From: Bifidobacterium myosotis
GTDB lineage: Bacteria; Actinomycetota; Actinomycetes; Actinomycetales; Bifidobacteriaceae
Assembly (NCBI RefSeq): GCF_002259745.1
Contig: NZ_MWWW01000028.1
Location: forward strand, 1 to 64,000
DNA: 64,000 bases
Reading direction: 5' to 3'
The translations under genes and the position numbers were made by a program. Of this stretch, positions 7,645-15,382 are shown one piece after another; the first letter of the stretch is position 1; each line of letters opens with the position of its first letter. The notes beneath the pieces were generated by a model, which was given only the letters and a program-made list of their open reading frames with translations, was not told where the DNA came from and ran no database searches.

Positions 7645-8871
7645 ATGATCGACAGGCCGCAGTATCTGCGCAAACTTGACGCGTGGAAAGACCGTGACGT
7701 GGTCAAGGTGATCACCGGCGTACGTCGATGTGGCAAATCCACGCTGATGACGCTCTGGAAGCAGCGGTTGATCGCACGGTATGGCATTGCACCCGAAGCC
7801 GTCATCCACATCAACCTTGAGCTACTGGAGAACGAGCAATTCCTCGAATATCACAAGCTTCACGAGGAAATTCTTCGCCGATGCGCGCTCGCGGACACGG
7901 CAACATATGGTCGCCGCTATGTGCTGATCGATGAGATCCAGAACGTGCCAGACTTTCAGAAGGCTCTCGATAGTTTGCAGGCCAGGGGCGATCTTGACCT
8001 GTATATCACCGGCTCGAATGCCATGTTGCTTTCTGGCACGCTGGCGACCCTGATATCCGGTCGGTATGTGGAGATCTCCATGACGCCGCTCTCCTTCGCG
8101 GAGTATTGGAGCGCTCGTTCCAATGAGGGATTGACCTTGCAGCGCGCATGGTCGGAGTATCTGCACGACGGCGCGCTTCCTGCAACGGTGGGATTTCCCG
8201 GCGATGAGACCATGTTGCACGATTACCTTGACGGCATTCTCAGCACGGTTCTGTTCAAGGACGTGGCGGCGCGTCTTGGCGTATCCAACATCGCCACGCT
8301 GGAGACGGTGACCCGATACCTGTTCGACAACATCGGTAACCTCGTCAACCCCAAGTCCATCGCGGATGCCATGACCTCAATGGGTACGAAGATATCGCCG
8401 CCCACAGTATCCAATTATGTGGAAGGTCTTGCGGCTGCGTTCATCTTCTACCCGGTGCAGCGATTCGACATCAAAGGCAAGCGTGCGCTACGTCAGGAGC
8501 GCAAGTACTATACCGTGGACCTCGGCATCCGCCGCATCCTATGCTCCAACAACGTACGCGACACGGGGCGTCTCTTGGAGAACGTGGTGTTTTTGGAGCT
8601 TATGCGCCGAGAAGGCGACGTATACGTCGGACAAGGCTCGGGCGGTGAGATCGACTTCATCACCAATGGTGCCAGCGGACGCCGATATTACCAAGTGAGT
8701 GAATCTGTTCGCGATCCGAACACGTTGGAACGTGAATTGTCGTCACTGCGTGCGGTCAGGGACAATTATCCGAAGATCTTGATCACGCTTGACGACGAAC
8801 GCCTGACCTCGCACGAGGGCATTGAACAAGTGTATGCATTGGATTGGCTGCTCAACGAGGAGAATATATGA
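7645..8871 (+). CDS. AAA ATPase with DUF4143 domain, embedded in the BREX operon
   Basis: The 408-residue protein has the standard layout of the AAA_14/DUF4143 family. An N-terminal P-loop domain carries Walker A GVRRCGKST at residues 25-33 and Walker B YVLIDEIQNV from residue 92. A sensor-like YITGSNAMLL follows, and then a C-terminal DUF4143 domain that contains a nuclease-like fold end (GRLLENVVFLEL, GEIDFI, YYQVSES). The GEIDF / YQV spacing recalls PD-(D/E)xK-like cores, but this is inference. Such ATPases are common orphan genes in bifidobacteria and archaea and have no settled function. It has a possible promoter of its own, and its stop overlaps the next gene (ATGA), so it pairs with the Sel1 protein and through it with pglX. 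Confidence 0.85.
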   Translation: MIDRPQYLRKLDAWKDRDVVKVITGVRRCGKSTLMTLWKQRLIARYGIAPEAVIHINLELLENEQFLEYHKLHEEILRRCALADTATYGRRYVLIDEIQNVPDFQKALDSLQARGDLDLYITGSNAMLLSGTLATLISGRYVEISMTPLSFAEYWSARSNEGLTLQRAWSEYLHDGALPATVGFPGDETMLHDYLDGILSTVLFKDVAARLGVSNIATLETVTRYLFDNIGNLVNPKSIADAMTSMGTKISPPTVSNYVEGLAAAFIFYPVQRFDIKGKRALRQERKYYTVDLGIRRILCSNNVRDTGRLLENVVFLELMRREGDVYVGQGSGGEIDFITNGASGRRYYQVSESVRDPNTLERELSSLRAVRDNYPKILITLDDERLTSHEGIEQVYALDWLLNEENI

Positions 8872-9521
8872 CCGATACAATGACGAGCGATAATTACGAC
8901 GAGACCGCAGATATCGTATTCGGCGGCGATATATCGCTGGACATCGGCGCGGCGAACTATGACGCCGCCATGCGCGAGAAGGATCCCGGAGAACGGGCGC
9001 GTTTGTTCCAACAGGCGGCGCGATGGTATGAGCGCAGTGCGAACATAGGTAATGCGCAGGCGGCCACGAACCTCGGTTACGTGTATTTGTACGGCCGCAT
9101 CGGCTCAGTGGATGACGCGCAGGCTTTCCACTGGTTTACTCTCGGTGCTGAGATGGATAATCCGGAAAGCTGCTACAAGCTCGGCGATCTGTATCGGTCC
9201 GGACGCGGATGCGCTCGCGACCCCAAAAAGGCCGTCGAACTGTATTGCAGGGCGGGGTATTTCGCGGGCAACGAATGCGATCCCGACATTCCGCAGGACG
9301 CCGCTGTGCTGGCCAGCATTGAATTGCGTCTTGCCGAATGCTGCGAGCGGGGCGAGGGGAATCACGAGAACAGGAAACTCGCCCACTGGTATTACCGTCA
9401 TGCGGTCGACCATTTCGAAGTCGCGCTGTCGGGCGGGCTTAATTGGTATGGCAAGGCGCTGGAAAACGCCCGGGCCGGATACACACGTACCGGTGAGGGC
9501 TTGCAAGAGGGAGTGGAATGA
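8868..9521 (+). CDS. Sel1-repeat (SEL1-like TPR) protein
   Basis: The predicted 217-residue soluble protein is built of Sel1-like helical repeats: ARLFQQAARWYERSA, AATNLGYVYLYGRIG, AQAFHWFTLGAEM and SCYKLGDLYRSGRG follow the A-A-LG-Y--G pattern at residues ~45-125. The C-terminal part has further helical segments. Such repeats normally mediate protein-protein contacts, so an adaptor role between BREX components is possible but inferred. The start at 8868 is chosen over an upstream in-frame ATG because GAGGAG lies five bases before it and it gives an ATGA overlap with the DUF4143 gene. It also overlaps pglX by four bases. It is not a core BREX gene. Confidence 0.78.
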   Translation: MTDTMTSDNYDETADIVFGGDISLDIGAANYDAAMREKDPGERARLFQQAARWYERSANIGNAQAATNLGYVYLYGRIGSVDDAQAFHWFTLGAEMDNPESCYKLGDLYRSGRGCARDPKKAVELYCRAGYFAGNECDPDIPQDAAVLASIELRLAECCERGEGNHENRKLAHWYYRHAVDHFEVALSGGLNWYGKALENARAGYTRTGEGLQEGVE

Positions 9522-12500
9522 TGAACACGGGTAAGTTGCAGGCGTTTGCGGCCGGGGCTCGCGTGGAGCTCATCAAGGCGGTGCGCGCGAAACTGGATGC
9601 GGCGATGGAGCCGGATTCGGCGGCGCGCGTGGACAATCCTCGCGCATTCGCCAAACTGGAGGAGGAGATCCGCGCCAACGGCGGCGGCGAGGAAGGTCGT
9701 GCGAAAACCGCCGAGCGGCATGCCTACCGCTGGTTCAACCGGATCATCGCCCTGCGATACATGGATGCGAACGAGTTCACCATGCCGCATGTGGTGTCCG
9801 GCGATGATGCGGACAATCCGAACGCGCTGCCGGGCGTGCTGTCGGCCGCCAAGCGCGGGGAGTTCGATGAGAGCGTGTTCGGCAATGTCGGCGCGAAAGC
9901 CAAGGTGATGCCGACCATCCAGGCGCTGCTGGACGGCACCAAGACGAGCAACGACCCGCAGGGCGACGCCTACGGTCTGCTGCTGCGCGCCTACTGCGAC
10001 TACTGGCATCGGTTCATGCCGTTCATGTTCGACGAATCCGGCGCGGCCGACGAACTGTTGCTGCCCGCCGATCTGCTCGCCTCCGATTCCGTGCTGCGCC
10101 GCGCCGTGGAAGCGATGCCCGTCGCCGACTGCATTGGTGACGATGGCGAGGGCACTGCGGAGATTATCGGCTGGCTCTACCAGTTCTACATCGCCGAGCG
10201 CAAGGACGAGGTGATGGCCGGCTTCAAGAAGTCGAAGAAGGCCGGCGCCGCCGAGATCCCCGCCGCCACGCAGCTGTTCACGCCGGACTGGATCGTCAAA
10301 TACCTGGTCCAGAACACGGTCGGCCGCCTGTGGGCGCAGAGCCATCCCGAATCACGCTTGCATGAATCATGGGAATACTACATCGAGCCGGCCAAAAGCG
10401 GCTCGACTGCGAGCGAGCAGGGGAGCGTGCTCAGGATCTATTCACCCGAAGACCTCACCGTCTGCGACCCCGCATGCGGTTCCGGCCACATGCTCACCTA
10501 CGCGTTCGACCTGCTCTACGACATCTACGACGAGGCCGGCTACTCAGCCAACGAGATTCCCGGACTGATTCTCAAGCACAACCTGTTCGGCATGGAGATC
10601 GACGAACGCGCCGCCAACCTCGCCGCTTTCGCGCTGACCATGAAGGCGCGCGGCCGCTACCGTCGTTTCTTCCGTAAGCAGGTGCAGCCGAACATCCAGC
10701 GCATCACGCCCGAATACTTCACCGACACGGAAGTGCAGGAGCTCAATGACCTGTACGACGTGACCCTCGATGCTGACACCTGGAACACCTATCAGCATGC
10801 CGACATCTACGGTTCGCTGATCCAGCCGGACATCGAACTGGCTACATTGTCCGACAACATCATCCACGCCGAAACGACGATGCTCTTTGACGAGCACCTT
10901 ATCGCCCGCGGCGACCAAGTACTCACCCAGACCGCCTATCTTGCCCGCAAGTACGCTGCGGTCGTCGCCAACCCGCCGTATATGGGTTCAAGCAACATGG
11001 GCAACGAGCTCAAGAAGTACGTGCAGGACCACTATAAGGACGGCAAGTCTGACCTGTTCGCCGCGTTCATCCTACGCAACCTGCAACTCATCAAGCCGAA
11101 CGCACTGCTCGGCATGATTACGATGCAAAGTTGGATGTTCCTCTCCTCGTTCGAGGAACTACGCAAGGGATTGCTCGCGAAGCACTCCATCGAAACGATG
11201 GCGCATCTTGGAGCCGGCGCATTCGACAGCATCGGCGGCGAAGTCGTCTCTACCACGGCATTCACCATTCGCAATAGTGTTTCCGGCGGCAAGGGTACGT
11301 ATCTGCGATTGGTTGACGTGCAAGGCGATGATAATCAGGCGGCAGCATGTGCGGAAGCAGTTGGCTCCCCTCTTCGAGGGGAGCTGTCGGCGAAGCCGAC
11401 TGAGGGGAGCGAATCCTTGAAGCTCTTCACCGTCAACCAGCATGATTTCGCCCAGATTCCCGGCTCGCCGATTGTGTATTGGCTTCCGGAATCCTTAATG
11501 AAGGTGTTTAATAGAAAAATCGCTAAGGGCGTCAGTGGTGATGCCCTGAGCGACATCGGCGATGTCGCTCAGGGCATCACCACTGGAGACAATGCAAGAT
11601 TCTTGCGTCTTTGGTGGGAAAGTTCTCAAGCGGATATTGATTTCAATCGCAACAATCTTGATGAAAAGCAGGTTGGACGTTGGGTCCCTTGTGATAAGGG
11701 GGGAGAATATCGTCGTTGGTTCGGGAATAACGAATATATCGTAGATTGGCGTAATAATGGCAAAGATTTGATGACTTTCCCTCGTGCTACACCGCGTAAC
11801 AGAGATATTACCTTTTTGCCATGTGTTGCCTGTACATATATATCTGGTTCAATCGCATTTAGATACCATGAGAACGGTTTTTCAATAAATGCTGCGGCAG
11901 TGTCGATTTCTAAAACCGATTCTCTGAAACGGATACACAGTTTCTTAAACTCAACAACTGCATCTACGCTTATGCGAGCTCTTTCACCTACGACCAATTT
12001 TGAAGTCGGGCAATTGGCTAGTCTGCCTTTTTTGCTGGGACGTAATGACGAATGTGAGTGTGTAGAAGGCAATTTGGTTCATACTTCCAAATCCGACTGG
12101 GACTCCTACGAAACCTCGTGGGATTTCAAGGGTTTGGAGGTGCTGGACTACCCCTCAGTCGGCTGCGCCGGCAGCTCCCCTGACAAGGGGAGCCTGGGTG
12201 CAAGGATTCCGGCGTATATCGCCCACTGCAAGCAGATCGCCGAAGAGCAGCGCCAGCGTGAGATCAGGAACAACGAGCTGGTGGCGGATGCTTACGGTGT
12301 GCGTGACGAGGTGCCGTGCGATGTGCCGCTCGAGCGCGTCTCGTTGAAGCGCAATCCGGCGTTTGCTTATCCGAAGGCCACACCCGCCGAGCGTGACACG
12401 AAGATGGCCGAGGACGTCGTCAAGGAGATCATCTCCTACGCGGTCGGCTGCATGTTCGGGCGCTACAGTCTTGACAAGCCGGGCCTGATTCTCGCATCCC

Positions 12501-13168
12501 AAGGCGAAACCATCGACGACTATCGGCGTGAGATTCCGAACCCCACGTTCGAGCCGGACGCGGACAACGTCATCCCCATTACCGACGACGAATGGTTCGA
12601 GGACGACCTCGCCGTCCGCTTCCGCACGTTCCTTGCGGTCGCGCTCGGCGAGCAGCATGTGAACGAGAACACCGCGTACATCGAACAGGTGCTCGGCAAG
12701 CCGTTGCGCAAGTACTTCGCCACCGACTTCTACGATGATCATGTCAGGATGTACAAGAATCGTCCAATCTACTGGATGTACTCCAGCCGCACCGACAACA
12801 AGGGCACGTTCAAGGCGCTCGTCTACCTGCACCGGTACACACCCGCCACCACGAACACCGTGCTGAAATACCTGCGCGAGTTCACCGGCAAGCTCAACGC
12901 CCAATCCGAAGCCCTGCTCGCCTCCGGCAAACCGGCCGAAGTCCGCAAGGGCGAAAAGCTGCGCACCGCCATCACCGAATGCACCAGCTACGAGCGTGAC
13001 ATCCTCTACCCGCTCGCCACCGCCAATCTCCCCATCGACCTTGATGACGGCGTGCTGGTCAACTACCTGCGCATGGGCCAAGCCGTCCGCGCCATCAAGC
13101 CCATCGAAGCCAAGCGCAAAACCGTCCAATCCTGGACCTGGCCCACCAACCCGCTGGAGAAGGAGTGA
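9518..13168 (+). CDS. pglX: BREX adenine-specific DNA methyltransferase PglX (BREX-1)
   Basis: PglX methylates adenine in a short non-palindromic host motif and is the specificity factor of BREX. The 1216-residue length fits the type 1 family. The AdoMet motif DPACGSG is at residues 317-323 and the catalytic NPPY at 485-488. The presumed target-recognition part begins after IGDVAQGITTGDN (about residues 680-692) and is clearly AT-richer than the rest of the gene (about 42% G+C in 11701-11760, about 63% in 10441-10500, by hand count). Two copies of an inverted repeat element are read in frame on either side of this segment, and a perfect 53-bp palindrome lies at its beginning. The frame is intact throughout. 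The ATG at 9518 overlaps the Sel1 gene stop; ATG at 9521 is an alternative start. Confidence 0.95.
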   Translation: MMNTGKLQAFAAGARVELIKAVRAKLDAAMEPDSAARVDNPRAFAKLEEEIRANGGGEEGRAKTAERHAYRWFNRIIALRYMDANEFTMPHVVSGDDADNPNALPGVLSAAKRGEFDESVFGNVGAKAKVMPTIQALLDGTKTSNDPQGDAYGLLLRAYCDYWHRFMPFMFDESGAADELLLPADLLASDSVLRRAVEAMPVADCIGDDGEGTAEIIGWLYQFYIAERKDEVMAGFKKSKKAGAAEIPAATQLFTPDWIVKYLVQNTVGRLWAQSHPESRLHESWEYYIEPAKSGSTASEQGSVLRIYSPEDLTVCDPACGSGHMLTYAFDLLYDIYDEAGYSANEIPGLILKHNLFGMEIDERAANLAAFALTMKARGRYRRFFRKQVQPNIQRITPEYFTDTEVQELNDLYDVTLDADTWNTYQHADIYGSLIQPDIELATLSDNIIHAETTMLFDEHLIARGDQVLTQTAYLARKYAAVVANPPYMGSSNMGNELKKYVQDHYKDGKSDLFAAFILRNLQLIKPNALLGMITMQSWMFLSSFEELRKGLLAKHSIETMAHLGAGAFDSIGGEVVSTTAFTIRNSVSGGKGTYLRLVDVQGDDNQAAACAEAVGSPLRGELSAKPTEGSESLKLFTVNQHDFAQIPGSPIVYWLPESLMKVFNRKIAKGVSGDALSDIGDVAQGITTGDNARFLRLWWESSQADIDFNRNNLDEKQVGRWVPCDKGGEYRRWFGNNEYIVDWRNNGKDLMTFPRATPRNRDITFLPCVACTYISGSIAFRYHENGFSINAAAVSISKTDSLKRIHSFLNSTTASTLMRALSPTTNFEVGQLASLPFLLGRNDECECVEGNLVHTSKSDWDSYETSWDFKGLEVLDYPSVGCAGSSPDKGSLGARIPAYIAHCKQIAEEQRQREIRNNELVADAYGVRDEVPCDVPLERVSLKRNPAFAYPKATPAERDTKMAEDVVKEIISYAVGCMFGRYSLDKPGLILASQGETIDDYRREIPNPTFEPDADNVIPITDDEWFEDDLAVRFRTFLAVALGEQHVNENTAYIEQVLGKPLRKYFATDFYDDHVRMYKNRPIYWMYSSRTDNKGTFKALVYLHRYTPATTNTVLKYLREFTGKLNAQSEALLASGKPAEVRKGEKLRTAITECTSYERDILYPLATANLPIDLDDGVLVNYLRMGQAVRAIKPIEAKRKTVQSWTWPTNPLEKE
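11363..11410 (+). repeat. Palindromic repeat element read in frame in pglX, copy 1
   Basis: This 48-base element starts GGCTCCCCTCTTCGAGGGG and ends CCGACTGAGGGGAGC. Related elements lie in the metE-metF and pyrC-pyrF spacers. Here it encodes residues around GSPLRGELSAKPTEGS without breaking the frame. A second copy in opposite orientation lies at 12151-12194. Confidence 0.85.
11533..11585. repeat. Perfect 53-bp palindrome inside pglX (26-bp arms, one-base centre)
   Basis: Arms 11533-11558 and 11560-11585 are exactly complementary around G11559; the centre reads CGACATCG-G-CGATGTCG. It encodes SGDALSDIGDVAQGITTG, at the edge of the presumed target-recognition segment. No second copy of the arm is present in the window. 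Confidence 0.95.
12151..12194 (-). repeat. Palindromic repeat element read in frame in pglX, copy 2 (inverted)
   Basis: The reverse complement of these 44 bases matches copy 1 at 11363 almost base for base, with one indel and a few mismatches; both share GCCGACTGAGGGG. In frame it encodes PSVGCAGSSPDKGSL. Together the two copies form imperfect inverted repeats around the low-GC segment of pglX. Confidence 0.85.
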
Positions 13169-13170
13169 CC

Positions 13171-14667
13171 ATGACTCCGCAGGAACTTCAAGCCGTATTA
13201 GCGCAGGGTGAGGATGCATCGGTGGAATTCAAGCGGTGCGGGGCTCAGCCTGAGCGGGATACGTTTGAGACGGTGTGCTCGTTTGCGAACCGTCAGGGTG
13301 GCACCATCTTCCTCGGCGTGAATGACGACGGGACTGTCGAGGGCGTCAACCCCAAGCTGGTGCGTGAAATCGAACGCAACATCGTCAACGTCATCAGTAA
13401 TCCCAATAGCTTCAACGCCACTCCGGCCACGGAATTCGAGCGTATCCAGACCGATGACGGTCTGGTGCTCAAACTGTGGGTGCCGGTCGGTCCATCCGTC
13501 TACCGGTACAAGGGCGAAGTGTACGACCGTCGCGGGGATGCGGACATCAAAGTGCGCGACGATGCACAGATTTCCATGATGTACATGCGCAAACAGAACG
13601 CCTATTCTGAGCGACGCATATACCCGTACATCACCAAGGACGATCTGCGCTTTGACGTGCTTGCCCATGTACGTGACCTGATCGCGGCACGTAATCCGGA
13701 CCATCCGTGGCTCGGATTGGATGATGGCGAGTTCTTCCGTTCTGCCAAACTATATGGCCGTGACCATGCAACCGGTGAGAAGGGTTTCACCCTCGCCGCC
13801 GCCATGCTGCTTGGCACGGACGAACTCATTTTCGACCTGTGCCCCGCATACAAGACCGACGCCATCGTGCGCCTGCGCAATGTGGACCGATACGACGACC
13901 GTCTCATCGTGAAGACCAACCTTGTCGATGCCTATGACCAGCTGTTGGCGTTTGCCACGCAGCATCTTCCCGACCCGTTCATTCTGGAGAACGGCGTGAC
14001 GGTCAGCGCCCGCGCTATCATCTGCCGCGAACTGGTATCCAACATGCTCATTCACCGCGAATACGCGCATCCGTTCATCGCCAAGCTCATCATCGACAGG
14101 AATGGTATCCGTACCGAAAACGCGAGCCGTTCCCTGTTCTCGGGCGCGATAACGCTGGACAACTTCGAGCCGACGCCCAAGAACCCGACCATCGCCGACT
14201 TCTTCCACCAAATCGGCAGGGCCGACGAACTGGGCAGCGGTACCCGCAACCTCACCAAATACTCCGCCATGTATTCCGGCAAAGCACCCACGCTGACCGA
14301 AGGCGACGTGTTCGTAGCCCAAGTGCCGGTCCCGTGGAATACGCAGATTGATAGCGCAAGAGTGCGGGATACTGCCCAAAAAGTGCGGGATACTCCGTCT
14401 GGAGTGCGGGATACTGCCCAAAAAGTGCGGGATACTCCGTCTGGAGTGCGGGATACTGGTGTCCTAGCCGATGGGCAGAGAGAGGTACTTCATTATGTGC
14501 AAGAGAAGGGCTGTATCACTACTGCCGAAGTAGAGAGCCTTTTGCATGTTCAGGAACGTCGAGCGCAGATAATCCTGGTGGAATTAACGCGGCGCGGCCT
14601 ATTGCGCCGTGTCGGTGCGGCCCGTTCAACCCGGTATGTCCTTGCCGACGACTCTGCACAACAGTAG
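13171..14667 (+). CDS. AlbA_2/ATP-binding HTH protein (putative transcriptional regulator) in the BREX operon
   Basis: This 498-residue protein has the layout of the large AlbA_2 family: N-terminal Schlafen/AlbA_2 domain (EDASVEFKRCG, FANRQGGTIFLGVNDDG, residues ~10-60), a central region, and an ATP-binding HATPase_4-like part (SNMLIHREYAHP, GRADELGSGTRNL). A winged-helix end follows at about residues 435-498. Members are usually annotated as DNA-binding regulators or helicase-like proteins, and several occur in defence islands. The ATG at 13171 is chosen because AAGGAG lies five bases upstream; it starts two bases after the pglX stop. Between the two domains is a linker encoded by a 42-base tandem repeat, giving five VRDT units. 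Confidence 0.82.
   Translation: MTPQELQAVLAQGEDASVEFKRCGAQPERDTFETVCSFANRQGGTIFLGVNDDGTVEGVNPKLVREIERNIVNVISNPNSFNATPATEFERIQTDDGLVLKLWVPVGPSVYRYKGEVYDRRGDADIKVRDDAQISMMYMRKQNAYSERRIYPYITKDDLRFDVLAHVRDLIAARNPDHPWLGLDDGEFFRSAKLYGRDHATGEKGFTLAAAMLLGTDELIFDLCPAYKTDAIVRLRNVDRYDDRLIVKTNLVDAYDQLLAFATQHLPDPFILENGVTVSARAIICRELVSNMLIHREYAHPFIAKLIIDRNGIRTENASRSLFSGAITLDNFEPTPKNPTIADFFHQIGRADELGSGTRNLTKYSAMYSGKAPTLTEGDVFVAQVPVPWNTQIDSARVRDTAQKVRDTPSGVRDTAQKVRDTPSGVRDTGVLADGQREVLHYVQEKGCITTAEVESLLHVQERRAQIILVELTRRGLLRRVGAARSTRYVLADDSAQQ
14362..14457 (+). repeat. In-frame 42-bp tandem repeat (2.3 copies) in the AlbA_2 gene
   Basis: The 42-base unit starting GTGCGGGATACTGCCCAAAA occurs at 14362 and 14404, and a third copy breaks off after GTGCGGGATACT at 14446-14457. 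It encodes VRDTAQKVRDTPSG twice and then VRDTG. Since 42 is a multiple of three, copy-number change would keep the frame. Confidence 0.95.
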
Positions 14668-14703
14668 GATATACGTTGTAGATACGGAAAGGTGGTGGTC
14701 GGC

Positions 14704-14955
14704 ATGCAGACCGTGACGATATCCCAGTGGGGGAATAGCTGCGCCATCAGATTGGACAAGACCCTGCTCGCCCAGTTGGGTGTGCAGAAGGGAGCGCTGC
14801 TGTCGCCGAAGATAGAGAACGGTTCACTGGTGCTTACCCCCGTGCGCAAAGAGGTTCGATCCAGTGACCTGGACCGTCTGTTCGAGGGGTATTCCGGCGA
14901 ATACCGGGGCGAGGAGCTCAACACCGGCGCTCCGGTAGGCGAGGAAATCATCTGA
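14704..14955 (+). CDS. MazE-like antitoxin (AbrB/SpoVT fold)
   Basis: The 83-residue protein starts with the swapped-hairpin AbrB pattern MQTVTISQWGNSCAIRL, followed by L-QLGVQKGA and a C-terminal acidic tail, which in this family wraps the toxin. It neutralises the MazF-type toxin encoded next and binds the pair's own promoter. The start at 14704 gives the canonical N-terminus with AGGTGG upstream; an in-frame GTG at 14692 would add four residues. Its stop overlaps the toxin start (TGATG). The pair sits between the AlbA_2 gene and pglZ. Confidence 0.85.
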   Translation: MQTVTISQWGNSCAIRLDKTLLAQLGVQKGALLSPKIENGSLVLTPVRKEVRSSDLDRLFEGYSGEYRGEELNTGAPVGEEII

Positions 14956-15332
14956 TGTTCCATTACGGCGACATCGTCTACGTCAACCTTGACCCTTCGC
15001 TGGGGCATGAGCAGAACAAGCGCCGGCCTGTGGTGGTCGTCGGCAACGACCGGTTCAACAGCCGGTGCAACCTCACCTTCATCACACCCATCACCCACAC
15101 CGATAACGGGTACCCGTTGCATGTCAACGTCGGGCTCATCATGGGCGAGGAAAACGCGCTAATCAACGGTTACGCAGCCGTCGAACAGACCAAATCACTT
15201 GATCTGAGCATGAGGGAGCCGCAGAAGGTCGGCGTGGCCCCGGATTCCGTCATGGAGGAGATCTCCGACAGGCTATTGTCTTGTCTGCTACGCGACGACC
15301 AAACGGTACTATCCAGTGACTTATTGTCATAA
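14955..15332 (+). CDS. MazF/PemK-like mRNA interferase toxin
   Basis: This 125-residue protein has the MazF order: YGDIVYVNLDPSLGHEQNKRRPVVVVGND at the N-terminus, where the R-R-PVVV strand carries the conserved catalytic Arg, then the FITPITHTD segment (catalytic Thr/Ser), and ALINGYAAVEQTKSLD. MazF toxins cut single-stranded RNA at short motifs and stop growth when the labile antitoxin is lost. The start overlaps the antitoxin stop by one base, so the two are co-translated. The location inside the BREX operon suggests either stabilisation of the island or a back-up abortive response; both are inference. Confidence 0.88.
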   Translation: MFHYGDIVYVNLDPSLGHEQNKRRPVVVVGNDRFNSRCNLTFITPITHTDNGYPLHVNVGLIMGEENALINGYAAVEQTKSLDLSMREPQKVGVAPDSVMEEISDRLLSCLLRDDQTVLSSDLLS

Positions 15333-15382
15333 GTCAGCGCAACGTCATCCATGTTGGATACCACAGAAAGAGAAGGACTCGC

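Noticed and set aside
9518-15382. Phase-variation recombinase or truncated second pglX, as in some lactobacilli
   Set aside because: Searched for by eye between pglX and pglZ: only AlbA_2 and MazEF-like genes are there, with no integrase/recombinase motifs or partial pglX.
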